Assembly: GCA_029641185.1 (NCBI GenBank)
Contig: JAPWGK010000004.1
Span: 434,001-498,000, forward strand
Direction of reading: 5' to 3'
Length of the DNA: 64,000 nucleotides
DNA from: Pseudofabraea citricarpa
Lineage: Eukaryota > Ascomycota > Leotiomycetes > Helotiales > Dermateaceae
The notes under the pieces were generated by a model. That model saw nothing but the letters and a program-made list of their open reading frames with translations, ran no database searches and was not told the origin of the DNA. The translations under genes were made by a program, and so were the position numbers. Shown piece after piece: positions 1 through 12,249 of this stretch; the stretch's first letter is position 1, and every line of letters begins with the position of its first letter.

Positions 1-896
1 TTAAAACAAGACGCTTGGGAGGCACTTGTTGGATTTATCTGTAGCAGCAACAATAACATAGTGAGGATATCACAAATGGTATGGAAAACCTGTGCACCCG
101 TAACTGCAAATACTCCGATAGGGACTAAAACTCATAGGTCCACAATCTGTGTCTGCATTATGGCCCTTTAATAGGCCATATGGATGGTCTTGCGTTTCAT
201 GATTTCCCTCCAGCTTCCGCGTTGATTGGACCTGGTGTTGAGACACATCTCCGAGATCTTGGATTTGGTTACCGTGCGAAGTATATTGCCCGAACGGCGT
301 CTATTGTCACAAACGAGCGTGCTCAAGGATGGCTGCAAGGTCTGGTCAACACGGAAGGTGCTGATACAGAAACAGAGCTCAAGATCCTTCCAGAAGGAGG
401 CAGACCAGGATATCGCAAGGCTCATGATGAACTACTTCAGCTACAGGGTGTGGGCCCAAAGGTTGCCGACTGTGTCTGCTTGATGGGCCTAGGCTGGGGA
501 GAAGCTGTCCCTGTTGATACACACGTATGGCAATTTGCTCAGCGGGATTACAAGTTCGGTAAGGGCAAGCACAAGACCCTTACTAAGGCCACATATGATG
601 CTATTGGCGATCACTTCCGCTACTTGTGGGGCGGCGAGGCAGGTTGGGCACATTCAGTGCTCTTTGCTGCCGACTTGAAAACCTTCGCAGACAGAACTGC
701 AACTAAAACTGAGGTGGATGCGGAGGAGGTTAAAGTCAAGCAGGAAGACGACAGTCTGCTGAAAGAGGCGGTTATTGTAAAGCGAAAGCTGTCAGTATCT
801 GGTATAATTAAGGAAGAGTGTCTTGAGGGTGTGAACATTGATATAAAACTGGAGAGTTCACGTGCCCAAAGAGCGAAGAGACGGAGATGGGAGTGA
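1..896 (+). CDS. OGG1: 8-oxoguanine DNA glycosylase OGG1 (5' end outside window)
   Basis: Base-excision repair enzyme that removes 8-oxoguanine opposite cytosine and then nicks the strand by beta-lyase chemistry; it acts in the nucleus and mitochondria. Exons are <1-78 and 138-896, joined in phase 0 across a 59-base intron (79-137, GTATGG..CATAG). The first exon carries the family block ending SSNNNIVRISQM, and after splicing the reading continues VHNLCLHYGPLIGHMDGL, as expected for OGG1. The helix-hairpin-helix GVGPKVADC holds the Schiff-base lysine (codon 459-461), followed by the PVDTHV loop with the catalytic aspartate (codon 516-518). The C-terminal tail is lysine/glutamate-rich and ends in a basic KRRR stretch that may be a nuclear signal. 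The N-terminal TBP-like domain lies upstream of the window. The family call is seen directly in the motifs and is firm. Confidence 0.95.
79..137 (+). other. OGG1 intron
   Basis: This 59-base intron has a GTATGG donor, a branch-like GACTAAAAC stretch and a CATAG acceptor. An in-frame ATG at 180 could be mistaken for the gene start, but removing the intron restores the conserved block before it. Confidence 0.85.
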
Positions 897-1552
897 AGTA
901 GGAAGGAAGGAGAATAGGAAGTGAGCTGTAGACCATGGTGTATGAGTTCTATCTTATTATTTGTATTTTGACATAAATAGTGCAGCAGTAAGTTGCAGTT
1001 TTAGAAGCACAGCCATTTCCTCAGAAAAATGGTTGTGGTGTTTAGTGTTTATAGGAGAGAATGCACGTCTTAATCCTCGAATGAAATTTATTAACCCTTT
1101 GTAAAAGAAGAGTCGTTGTCAGTCATATGAAAAGAAATAACAAATGAATTTAAATGTCCGAAGTAAGATGTTGGTTGCTTTGATCTACCAAACCTTTTTG
1201 CTTTCGCTTTCCAAATTTCTTTTTGTAAATCCATTTTTTATTTTATTATTATTTTTTACTATGGTTTATACCATTGAACTAGGCTTCACTGCCAACTGAA
1301 AAATAACAATAACATAAGTTAACACTTATATTATAGGTTCTTAATAGTACCTACATTTTGGTTTGAATATCAACAAGATTAAGAAATACGAATATGATAT
1401 TATTGTCGGTAAAATCGAGGCTACGGTTACCTAGGTAGAGCTCGGCCGCCTAAAGCACTCTTGCCTTAGGTACCTACCCAGGCTAATGTTTGGATTGGAT
1501 TACCTACTGAAGCGGCATCCACCAAGTTGAGCTCCATCTCCTCTCCACCACG
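897..1552. other. OGG1-LCL3 intergenic region
   Basis: This is the OGG1 3' end and the LCL3 promoter. It is AT-rich, with T- and A-runs around 1200-1260, and turns GC-richer from about 1410 toward the LCL3 start. No gene is seen. Confidence 0.6.
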
Positions 1553-2392
1553 ATGCGATGGCCCCCATGGTCTTCAAATTCCGCAAGGGACAAAGATGAC
1601 AAGAGAGCGCCCGTGCTGTGGACAGAGAGTCTGAATGGCACCGATTGGAAGCATTACACCGACCCAAGAACAGTGGTTCCGACCATTCTTCTCACGACCA
1701 CAATTCTCGTCTCCATACGCCTCTACCGCTCCTACCTGCGTCGTATTCCTGAAGCTACGTATATCAGGCCTGGGTCGTTCAGGAAGCGTAGTATCTTTGG
1801 GACAGTAACCAGGGTCGGCGATGCAGATAATTTTCATATCTTCCACACACCCGGCGGAAGGCTAGCAGGTTGGGGTTGGATGCCAGGTAGGAAGATACCG
1901 GAGAAGAAGATTGAATTGAAAGGCAATACTGTACGTGACTTCCTGGCCTAACTGCTACTGCCGTCGGTAGCTCATTCATCACAGATCCACGTTCGAATTG
2001 CAGGTATCGACGCGCCCGAGGGATCTCACTTTGGGAAGCCGGCTCAACCTTTCTCGGATGAAGCGCTTGCGTGGCTGAAGAACTACGTTATGAACCGACG
2101 AGTTCGCGCGTACATCTATAAGAGGGATCAGTATGAACGGGTTGTGGCGACTGTCTGGGTACGTCGATTTCTTCTGCGCAAAGACGTCGGCTTGGAGATG
2201 CTGAGGGCTGGATATGCGACAGTGTATGAAGCGAATACTGGAGCAGAATTCGGCGAGTTTGAGGCCAAATATCGCAAGGTGGAAGAACAGGCAAAGAAGA
2301 AAAAACTCGGAATGTGGTCTGGGAGAGCAGTGGATTATGAGAGCCCGAGGGACTACAAGACGAGAACGGCTGCTGTCAAGGAAGCTAAATGA
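1553..2392 (+). CDS. LCL3: Lcl3-type membrane-anchored staphylococcal-nuclease-like endonuclease
   Basis: Predicted nuclease of the Lcl3 family, which is found in fungal mitochondrial membranes and carries a staphylococcal nuclease (SNase) domain. Exons are 1553-1930 and 1985-2392 with a phase-0 junction; the 54-base intron has a GTACGT donor and a CACAG acceptor. The protein has 261 residues. A short N-terminal region is followed by one membrane helix at about residues 42-58 ([18 protein letters not shown]). The SNase fold then runs from about residue 80 to 235, with the RIAGIDAPE active-site block and a [11 protein letters not shown] strand that supplies the second catalytic arginine. The C-terminus is lysine-rich. 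Size and layout match the family. The mitochondrial location is family knowledge and is not shown here. Confidence 0.92.
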
Positions 2393-3921
2393 AGGGGGGC
2401 GGACAATATATCTACATGGCCGTATATCTGGGAGAAGGCGTTCATTGTTTCCTGAAGCCTTAGCAACCAACTCCCCATATAATAATAATGGTGACGTCCA
2501 GCTTGTTCCAGCATATTGAGTGTAATATAATGCGGCGACATGCGGCTGCTTTTAAAGGGAGACCACAAAAAAGGCACCACAAAGGTTCCTGGTGTTGATC
2601 AATCTGACCAAGCAAAGCTTGCGAACCCAAGGTGGCAAGGCGGCATCAGTCGTGGGCATGGAATATCCTTTCTCCAAGTTTCATGTGGCACTGTGAACCG
2701 CCAGGTAGATGCTCGGGGCTGGGTGGGGGATATTTTTGGGCGCAGCGATGCCATCTGAAGTTGATTGAGTTGGGAGTTGGGAGTTGGCACTGGAATGTGA
2801 AAAGGAGGACTGCGGACCCCCTCGTTAACGAGTTCGAGTGGAGTCGCAGAGTCGCAGAGTCGCAGCCCAGATGGAACCAGCAGCAGCACCAGCGCTTCCT
2901 CCTGAATTCTTTCTTCTTGTCTTGTGTACTTCTCCCCAAACAATATACAACAACAACACCATCCGCTGAGACCGCCCACACGTCTGCATCCCCCATTATT
3001 CCGGTACGGATTCTAGTCACTCATTCAACCCCTTCCCCTTCCCCTTCCCCTCGCCTTCCTCCTGCCTCCCGGCCTACCCAATCTACAAAGTACGTGGCTC
3101 GTGGTAAGTGCGTGTTGGCGTGTTAGCGTGCTGGCGCTGCAGCATACGAGGCCTCCTATACCTATAGCCTTGACGCAACGTCGAGAAGAAGCTGACAGTG
3201 AGTGGTTTGTTCCAGCCCAGGTCACGACCACCCCGACACTCGTTTTTCCAGACCCCAATTCTGTATCTCAGACTCACACTCGTTCACGACTCCCTACTCC
3301 ATCGTGCCCTCGTCATTCTCGCTACATACGACCAGCACATTAAGCCAAACACCACCCACCATTCACGATAACTTCTACGAACCGAGATTGGCTGCTCGCT
3401 GCCATCGACCATTGACCAACCCCCTCTCTCGATACTTGTAGCACCACTACCAGCGCCTTTCCAGCCCCTCTGTTCAGCGCATTCAGGCCTTGCGACAGAA
3501 CTGTGCTCGCCCAAGTAGGAAGCTCAAGGTTGTACTGTTTGATCGTGCCCCCTTCACCCGGTCGTCGCAGAGCTTCTGAGTGCTTTGGCCAAGACTCGTG
3601 TCACACTCTGTCACGCTAGCGAAGCCACTTCTCATCTCCTCTCCTCACCACAACAATTGACAATTGATTTCGCATTCGGACGACACTCGTTACAATAAAC
3701 ACTCCGCCCGAAGCATCCCATAGAGTGGTGCAATTTGGTGTGGATTCCTGGGGCGAAAGACGACACCGAAACATTGGGAGCCAGTTCGTGATGGAGGCGC
3801 GTCTTCGCCAATGAAAGAAGAGGATTTGACCATAACACCCACTGGATTTCGATTCAACTCTCAGTGACTACTGACTGAGGAAAACACTTAACTCACAGGC
3901 CGCCTGGGCACAAATCCAGCA
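2393..3921. other. LCL3-RAX2 intergenic region and probable RAX2 leader
   Basis: This stretch of about 1.5 kb has no convincing gene. It includes a CT-rich tract near 3029-3060 (repeated CCCCTT), typical of fungal promoters just upstream of a transcription start. Long pyrimidine-rich sequence to 3900 suggests a long RAX2 5' leader. Several short ORFs in all frames lack codon bias or family resemblance. Confidence 0.5.
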
Positions 3922-6900
3922 ATGAAGCTCTCGTCATGGCTGAGTTCATTAGCAGGGAGCTCATCACAACAGACTCGGCTTTTCTTACTCGCAGCTATAA
4001 TACCCTTTTCGCAAGCTGTTAATTTCAACGCTGTTCCTTCAACAAATCTCGACATCTCACAATTGGGCCGTGTTGCACTAGCAGGGGACTTTGACGGCAT
4101 TTCTTTATATCAATTCGAAGGGCAAAGTGAGGATGGTTTCAGCACGAATGGCAGTCAGTCGATACTATCACGATTCCCAAATGGAGCTTTTGCGACGCTG
4201 GCTTCGGCCGATGCAGGGATTAGAACCATGTGCACTTTCGTCATGGAAGATGGAACTATGTCAGGTGTTGTTATTGGAGGTAACTTTACTAGCCTCGGCG
4301 GAATCGAGTCGCAAGGGGTAGCTCTGTTCGACCCTGATACTTCTAGCATTACTCCATTAACAGGACTGTCCGGCCAAGTATCTGCTGTTCTATGCGATCA
4401 ATCGACAAACACCGTCTATGTGGGAGGGAGTTTCAGAGGTGCAAACTCTACAAATGCTATCGCATGGGTTGGAACGGCGGGTTGGACAAATTTGCCTTTT
4501 GCTGGATTCAACGGACCCGTCTCCTCCATCTCACGAGCCTCTAACGGCAACATCATCTTCGGTGGAAGCTTCACTGGTCTTGGGAATGCAACAGGGCCAA
4601 CTTTACCAGATCAGCAGGTAATCAATATATCCGGCGCCAACATCACATCAGTGTCCTCGACTTCCACAGACGGTTTCAGTGACCCTAGAAATATTATTTG
4701 TAAGACAAGCGGTACCGATGGCGCAGGAAATACGTGGCTCTTGGCCGACAACACTGCAGGCTCGTGGAGAGCGGAGTTTGGCTTTGGTTTCGAGCCAACT
4801 AAGTTGCGGTTATGGAACACCCACCAGGATGGTCGAGGCACACAAACATGGAGATATACCGCTTTCCCTATCAACGGCATTATGAATTTTACCTATATCG
4901 ATCCTGCAACTGGACAGAATCAGACGTGCACATCCGAGTGTCCGCTGAGTAGCAACACAAGCATTCCTTTTCAGGATTTCCACTTTGTAAATGTTATTGG
5001 GATGGATGGATTTCAAATAGACATTTCAGCATTTTATGGTAGCGGCGGTGGACTTAATGGGATTGAGCTCTTTCAGAATGACATTTTCGCCTACGCAATT
5101 AACGATTTCAACGAGCCAACCTGCAATAGCATTGCTACCGCCTCAACTGCAACTTCAACGGGCCCATGGAACGTCAGCCCTTCGTTACAAAGCAATTCCC
5201 AATACCTATCAGCCAGCTTGACAACCAGTTCTAACTCGGCATCTGTTACTTTCCTGCCTGATATCAAGCAGTCAGGAAATTATTCGGTCAACATGTACAC
5301 TCCCGGGTGTCTCCAGGATGGGACTTGTACGTCTCGCGGCCAGGTCAACATCACAGGTGTCATGGCTAGTAGCACCACTAATGCTGGATTTCAAACGGAA
5401 ATCTTTCAATCCAACAATTTCGACAAGTATGATCAGATCTACTTTGGTTACATTGAAGCCAGTAGCAGCTCTTTTCGACCTTCTGTAACTCTTACTCCCG
5501 CATCAGGCCAGAACTTTGCCAATTTGTCGATTGTTGCTCAACGGGTGGGATTCACCTTGATTGATTCTGATAGTGGCCTTAATAGTCTCTTCGAGTATGA
5601 TCCAAGTCAAGCGGAAGTTAACACAACCGATTTTACATCCTCAGCTTTCGATAAGGCAGGCATGAGCCTCGATACAGGATCCGGAATCAACTCTCTGGTT
5701 ACATCGGGCGAAACCACTTTCGTTGGGGGAAATTTTAGCTCCGACGCTTTTCGGAATATTTTCTCTGTCAGTGGTACAGAGACTGCATCTTTGGTAGGAG
5801 GCGGACTAAATGGTGTGGTTCTGACAATGGTTCTTAATGGCAGTCTTTACGTCGGCGGCAATTTCTCCGATACGAATACCGGTGGTGTTACAGGTCTAAG
5901 CAACGTTGGTGCCTATGATATCAACGGGAATACATGGAGTGCCCTTGGAGCTGGCGTCAACGGCCGCGTAAACAATATCGTCCCGTTGTCTCTCAACATT
6001 AGCAGCAGCGTTCCTGAGACAGTTATCACGCTCACTGGAGATTTCGACCAGATTCTAGCCTTTGGGAGCAACGAATCCGTCTCAGTTACGGGTTTTGCTG
6101 TCTGGGTTCCCTCCCGCAACAATTGGCTACAAAATCTGGGGAGCGCTTCAATAGCCATCAATGGAGAACTCACAAGTACAGCTGAGATTTTGGGCGGAGG
6201 CGTTGTATTTGGAGGCTCTATCTCCTCGTCTCAATTGAGTGCCAATGGAGCCGCAGCCCTTTCGTCCACTCTCACTCCGTTACCTATTGATATCCGGCCG
6301 TCGTCAACATCAACCAACACTCTAACCAAAAGAGCAACCGGCAACCAAACCATAAACGGCGTTGTGACAGGTGTATTTTACGAGAGTGGTGACCGTAACA
6401 TTACCGTACTGGGTGGACACTTCACCGCTAGGGGCACAAATGGCTCTGATGTCAACAACCTTGCCTTTATCAATGGTGCAGAATCTAATACCGTAACTGG
6501 CGTGGGAACTGCTCTCACATCCGACTCGACAATTCTTGCCATGGCAGTTCAAGGCAGTACACTATGGGCTGGAGGATCTCTCACTGGAACTGTCAACGAC
6601 GCCAGTGTCAATGGCATAATCTCATATAGCCTCACCAATCTGGCATTCAACAACCAACCTCCAGCTCTGGCCGGCGAGTCTGTAGCTGTGAATACGATTG
6701 CAGTACAGCCCAATACTGAAAATGTATACGTTGGAGGTAGTTTCGCTAGTGCCGGGTCACTCTCATGCCCTGGTGTCTGTTATTTTGCCACACCTACCTC
6801 ACAATGGAACCAACCTGGAGCTAATCTTGGAGGTGTTGCTAATGCCATGATCTGGGCTAGTGCCACTTCTTTGATTGTTGGAGGTTCCTTAACAGTTGAT

Positions 6901-7654
6901 GGTGGTAACATTTCTCTGGCAATTTACAATTCCAAAAGCCAAATTTGGACTGCCGCAACAGGAGCCAGCGCCATCCCTGGACCTGTCTCTGCACTAGCTG
7001 CTGCTAATAATGGCGCATCACAGCTATGGGTTGCAGGTACCGCAACTGATGGGTCGGTCTTCTTGATGAAATACGACGGCACCTCGTTCACCTCTGTTGG
7101 CCAAGATCTGGGCAGTGGCACTACTATCCGGGGCTTGGAGGTCTTATCCGTCTCGAAGAACCATGCCTCTACAGACCTTGTGTCATCTAGTCAAGTTCTC
7201 ATGATTACAGGGTCACTCGTTCTTCCTGGATTCGGCAACGCATCGGCAGCTCTCTTCAACGGCACAGATTATCAACCCTTCGCGCTAACGAACTCTGCCA
7301 CGAACAACGGGGGTGGTAGTATCTCTCAAATCTTTACACAAGAGCAGAATAATTTTACCTCTGGCAGTACGTACCCCCGGTCAAGCTGCATGTCCCCAGT
7401 TACTAATTGACCTTGCAGAAAAACCACTGGCGAAAGGCCTCATTGTCCTCATTGCCCTCGCTATTGCCCTCGGCCTCATTTTCTTCCTCGTCCTTGCTGG
7501 CATTCTCGCCGAGCGCATTAGACGGAAACGCGAAGGCTACATGCCCGCACCCACCAGTACTTATGACCGACAGGCTGGCATCTCAAGAGTTCCTCCCGAG
7601 CAGCTTTTCAGTTCCCTGGGTCGCGGTGCGGGTGAAAAGGCACCGATGATTTGA
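3922..7654 (+). CDS. RAX2: Rax2-like cortical marker protein of cell polarity
   Basis: Large type-I membrane glycoprotein of the Rax2 family, which marks cortical sites for bud or hyphal-tip polarity in fungi. Exons are 3922-7366 and 7419-7654, joined in phase 1. The 52-base intron starts GTACGT, has a TTACTAAT branch region and ends TTGCAG. The product has 1226 residues, the usual family length. An N-terminal signal peptide (hydrophobic core LFLLAAIIPF) precedes a long extracellular part. That part has repeated short beta-propeller-like units of the type YVGGSF/VGGNF and many N-x-S/T sites. One membrane helix near the C-terminus (GLIVLIALAIALGLIFF) is followed by a short basic cytoplasmic tail (RIRRKR). 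Without splicing, the first exon would end in an artificial tail lacking the membrane anchor, which supports the intron. Confidence 0.92.
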
Positions 7655-8578
7655 CGTAGCAGCAGCAGCAGCGATAGTAATGAAGGCGCTTGGGTTATTA
7701 TTGGTTAGGCGTTTAGGATAGGCTGGGTCGGCACAGTCTGACATTTCTCCTTTGTTCATCTTCTACAGCGCACGCATTGGGATATGGATGCTGGAGTACC
7801 TTGCTTCATGCCATCTCTGTATCCCTCCTCGACAACCTTCTTCGTGGGGTCTCCACCGTGCGGGATCTAAACCGGGCGCACCGTTCCATATTTTTTTTTC
7901 GAACCTAATGTTTAAGAGATACCTCCCCCCATGTTTTCTATCTCAAGATCTTCTCTTTGTAAGATAAATCTCTGCAGCCCCGTCACAAGGCTGCGCTCGG
8001 AGGTTGGCGGCAAGACTTGCCATTCCTATACCGTTAGAATAGTGTATCGCGTGCCAATGGTTGCAGCATAGTAGATCAAAATGATAATTCCAACCGGCAC
8101 AACCCTCTCTCTGCTGTGCATGATGTACATCGATGCAATGCAGCACCTCTGCACGGCGCACACTGCACGTCTCGCAGCGAAGGATCTTGCTGTAGGATAG
8201 CTGGGTCAGGTCAGCGCAAGAGGAGATAGATTGGCGAGCGGGTAGGTGTTTGCACATGGGCGATGAGGTCTTGATCGTGGTGAGTCGGTCTCTCGTTGAT
8301 GGAGGGCTGGAGAAGGCCAGGTCCGGCAAGGATGCTTTTCCAGAGCTCATCTCCTGAGTGAAGATCCTTCGAGGTGGTGGCCATCACGCGATGGCTCGGA
8401 TGGCATGAGAGATGATGCTCTCAACCTCTTTTGGGGCGGGGAGGTGGGCAGGCAGTGGTTCGTTTCCTTGGTGGTGTCGTCGTCTCGTCGTCGCCGGTGT
8501 GCTCGTCGTCGCATGTCGTTGAGCGACCGTTGTTTGTCGGCCGGCGAGATTCTCGGGCAGATAGAGGATTAAGCTCAG

Positions 8579-8609
8579 GTGGCAGCGTGGCAGCGTGGCA
8601 GCGTGGCAG
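8579..8609. repeat. Tandem 8-mer GTGGCAGC, about 4 copies
   Basis: Consecutive GTGGCAGC units with no interruptions. Confidence 0.9.
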
Positions 8610-8651
8610 GCGCTGGCAAGCAGTTCGAACTTTGGGCGACGATCTGCAGCC

Positions 8652-8676
8652 GTTCTGTTCGTTCTGTTCGTTCTGT
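8652..8676. repeat. Tandem 9-mer GTTCTGTTC, nearly 3 copies
   Basis: Direct repeat read from the sequence. It creates runs of repeated residues in every frame and so inflates local ORFs. Confidence 0.85.
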
Positions 8677-8965
8677 CGCCCGCCAAGGCAGGCCGTGGGA
8701 AATGAAGAACGAATGTGGGGGATCATCACTGTCGATCCAGCACCGCCTAGCCCGAACGAGCCGGTGTCTCGCGGGCTGAAACACGCTACCGCGCTCGCTG
8801 ACCAGGTTCTGAGCATGCGGGGCGCGCGAGGCTGCAGGGGCCCGTCCGTTCGTTGGGTGCTGGTGTTTGTTTGGCTGTTTGGCTGTTTGCCTTTTTGCTG
8901 TGTACCTAGGGAAGGCGAGAGGCGCAACAAGAGTGGATGAGGCAGCCTCGGCAGAGAGCTGCTCA

Positions 8966-9036
8966 GGGGTCGGGTCGGGTCAGGGTCAGGGTCAGGTGAA
9001 GTCAACTCAGTCAAGTCAGGTCAGGTCAGGTCAGGC
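8966..9036. repeat. Degenerate GGTCA/GGGTC pentamer tract
   Basis: Runs of GGGTC and CAGGT/GGTCA pentamers, with a short irregular part in the middle. Confidence 0.85.
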
Positions 9037-11737
9037 CCAGCTCAATCAGGCCCCCCGGGGTCAGGATCAGCCAGGAGAGAGAACCAACAGAACAGGCCGG
9101 CCAGGTGGCAGGAGATTGCTGCCGCAGGGGGCCGATTTCCTCTTCGGGCGCCCATCGTGCCCCGTGGGAATTTGGAAAAGCTGGAAAAAGTTGGGAAGCT
9201 TGACAGATTTGGGGGCCATGCAGCACGCAGCACCCTTCATGACCGCCGTCAGTGCCGACACATGCCCCCCCCTCCTCGCCATCGCGAAATGAGATGGCAT
9301 AATTTTAAGCTCGGCGACCTCGTGATGATCCGCCATGCTACTATAGACTTGCTATCGACCGGGTTTGAAATGAGAAGATCAAAGCTCTGCAATGGAATTG
9401 TGGGAAAGGCCCATCCAGAACTCTGAAACGCATATTTCGTTATTTTCCTTCTCTTCATGCTCGCCATGGCTGCATGCTTCCACGCACGGTCCCTGAGTCC
9501 CTGAGTCCTCTCTCCCCTTTCAGCCTTCACTGCTCGACACATGACCAGGAGCTCGTATCTCCCTCTCTCTCTGTTCTGTAAGGCAGACTACAGTAATGCC
9601 TGGATTATTGGCATTATTGAAACCTCGTCAAGCCGCACAGCCGGGTGGGTTTCCTGTCATGAGTTTGATAGTTTCAGTCAATGCTTCCCTACTACTGTAG
9701 ATTCCTAGCGCATCGCGGGGAGCTGGCTTTCCGGGGCCAGTGGCTGTGAGACTTGAGGCTATTGCCAACAAACGTGACGCCATGCAGCGACCGACCCCAA
9801 CCTTATCTGCACGCGCAAGTTGATCAAAAGATGAGATATGCGAGTGCTGACAGGTAGCCGCCCACCGCTCATCATTAGTGACCTTCCCGCAGAGCTGTGT
9901 GTGAATGTGAATGTGAATGTGATTTGGCCGTTGTGAAGCCAACGAGTACCGATGGCGAGGAAGCTATCCGTACCTTAGCACTTAGTACGAGGTAGTCAGT
10001 CCCATCAGCCATCAGCCATCAGCCACCATCCACCATCCACCAGCCTTCCCAAGATTGATGTCAACCTTCCCTTCTTCAGTATGATAAGGTGTTGATGCGA
10101 GCCATCGGACTGGGACAGCAGTTGAACGTCACAACGCTTGTCTGTCCCCGAGACTTCCTGAAGCCCAAAGGACCACAACTCAAGAGTCAAGGTCAAGAGT
10201 CAAGAGTCAATAGTCCTCCCGAAGAACAAGTTAACAAGTCAGTGTTTTCGACGCTCGACTGTGATTGGGCGGATGCAGGACCACAAGCCACAAGACAAGG
10301 ACACACAAGCTCGGGATATTGGGCATGAATTTGGAGGCAGTTCGGACTGTTCTTTCCCGTCAACAAGTGTCCTAATTTGTCGTGTCCCTGTCAACCAGAT
10401 CAAATCGATCACGTAGGCTCTCCCGACCCTGGACCCAAAATCACCAGATGCAGACACACAGACGCAAACAAAGCCAGCGCCTCTGGCGTTTAGGCGTAAT
10501 TTGACATTTGTACCAAGCGTGGGAAAATCGAATGCCGGTTAGATCGACGTCGTCTCCCGACATTCAATGGCTGTTAGCGTTTCCACCAAGGCTCAGGGTC
10601 CTCTGCGCTGCGTCGAGTCCACGAGTGCGCGAGATGAGGAGGATGCGGTGGATAGGCGCAGGCTCACGGGCAGGTGGCAGATGGCAAATAATGGGGGCCA
10701 GCGCAAGCAGCCCCACCGGAGCAGTGTTCACGGGCCTCGCAGCAGCAGCACTGTTGAGCAGTTTGTACTGAAGGCTTGCTTCCAAAGAAAGGGTGTGAGA
10801 AATGAGAGAAGAAGGAAGATTGCCAATGGAACATACGAAGACCAGGGAGAGCCGGTCAGAGCCAGTGAGCAAGGCGGCTTGAAGCCACCCAAGCCCCTAC
10901 CTTATTTTCACCACTGACTTTTGCTGGAGTGGAGTCTATCCAGCAGCAGCAACAACAACGACGACAGCGAGGACGGCGCACACTGTCCTCGATGCGACCA
11001 GTGCGGCTTGCGTCTCGGGAAATTGCAAGAGATACTCCGCTGAGCTGGACGGTGCACGACTGTACAGTACATGAAACGATGTTTCCAATTGGCTATCGCC
11101 ATCATACACTCTCTCGACTCTCTCTCTAGGCGTGCGGAAGGCTTCGACTGGCACTCTACTAGCTAGCCCAGCCTGCTCCCCCATCTTTCTTTTGGTGGCG
11201 GCTCACGCAACATGCGAACTGGTCGTCGTCGTCGTCGTCGTCTGTGTTGTCGTTGTCGCCATCGTCGCCATCTTCCTGTCAGCGTGGCCTGTTCTGCAGC
11301 CTCTCTTGTTCGTTCGTCTTTCGTCATCTTGCGCCGAGTGCCTGGGTCGAGGGGAGCCACGCACAAGGCCGGCGGTCAATTTGCAGCGCTGCATCAGACG
11401 AACTGAACCCTGACCTGATAGGGAAGCCAAAACGAAAGGAAAAGGAGGGAAGGAAAAGCACAGAGCATGCAGAGCCTTGTGCAACATGCCCGATGCGGAC
11501 TTGAAACTTACCAGTTCTGTGTTTCCTCATTTCCTGATCTGCAAACCTTGCTGGTGCTGATCTGATCGTCAGCCGTCTTGCCCGCATGGAGTTGTGCGGA
11601 CTGCAAGCCTGGTGTTTGGACGAGATCGCATCCTCTGCCCTCTCCACTCGTCCAGCCATTCCGTGGTCACCGCCTGACAAACAAGACTCTTGACAGCAGC
11701 AGGGCCCAGCGATAGAATGAATCATGGCCATGACATT

Positions 11738-11752
11738 ACATTACATTACATT
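11738..11752. repeat. Tandem TTACA pentamer
   Basis: Three or more consecutive ATTAC/TTACA units. Confidence 0.85.
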
Positions 11753-12052
11753 ACGCTGCACCACCGCGAGTGGATATGAGTGCCGCCGGCCAACCGGTAC
11801 CCAGTATACGAATTCTCACGCACTCACACCCTCACGAACTCTGCCTTGGGGACTTGGGTCGAAGAATGACTCGAGCGACCAAATTGCGGTACCAGGTACT
11901 ATTTCAAATACTCTCACCTCGTGGGCCCGGGGTGCTGGGTGAGGGGTGCTGGGTGATGGGTGGGGAGCGCTGCGTAGATACCGCACTCTAGCAAGATCAT
12001 CATCGTTCATACCGCTGTACTTACTACGACTCCCAAGAGACATGGAGGATAA

Positions 12053-12060
12053 AACTTGTT
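12053..12060. repeat. Left target-site duplication AACTTGTT
   Basis: This is identical to 12945-12952 on the other side of the inverted-repeat element. The match extends to nine bases (AACTTGTTG) if the first G of the element is counted, so a target duplication of 8 or 9 bases is possible. Confidence 0.85.
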
Positions 12061-12196
12061 GGGCGTGGCTATTCGGCCTTCAACGTCGTCTAAGTGGCCT
12101 TCAATAACGTGACATCGGGGCTTATATCGGAGGAAGCACGGCCTACTGTAATTTGTACTGTAATGGCTGCCACGCCTGTGTATTATAGGGTACCAC
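12061..12196 (+). repeat. Left terminal inverted repeat
   Basis: Pairs base for base with the reverse complement of 12809-12944. Mismatches are at positions 4-5 from the end, two single sites in the middle, and a GG/TA pair close to the inner edge. Confidence 0.9.
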
Positions 12197-12249
12197 TATC
12201 ACTACTACTACTAGTATTATACCGTATCCCGTAACCTACTACCACGTAA

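Larger units (their letters stand above)
7655..12052. other. Gene-free stretch with low-complexity tracts
   Basis: About 4.4 kb without a convincing gene. It begins with the RAX2 3' end. It is rich in short tandem repeats (8579-8609, 8652-8676, 8966-9036, 11738-11752) and in GTC/GTCGTC tracts near 11220-11250. The many ORFs of 60-200 codons overlap on both strands, are rich in R, S, T and P from simple repeats, and resemble no family I recognise. Part of it may be remote promoter or long leader of the zinc-finger gene at 16.2 kb. Confidence 0.5.

Noticed and set aside
8421..9014. Minus-strand ORF of 197 codons
   Set aside because: The translation is driven by tandem repeats (TEQNEQN-like and P/R-rich runs), with open frames on the other strand too.
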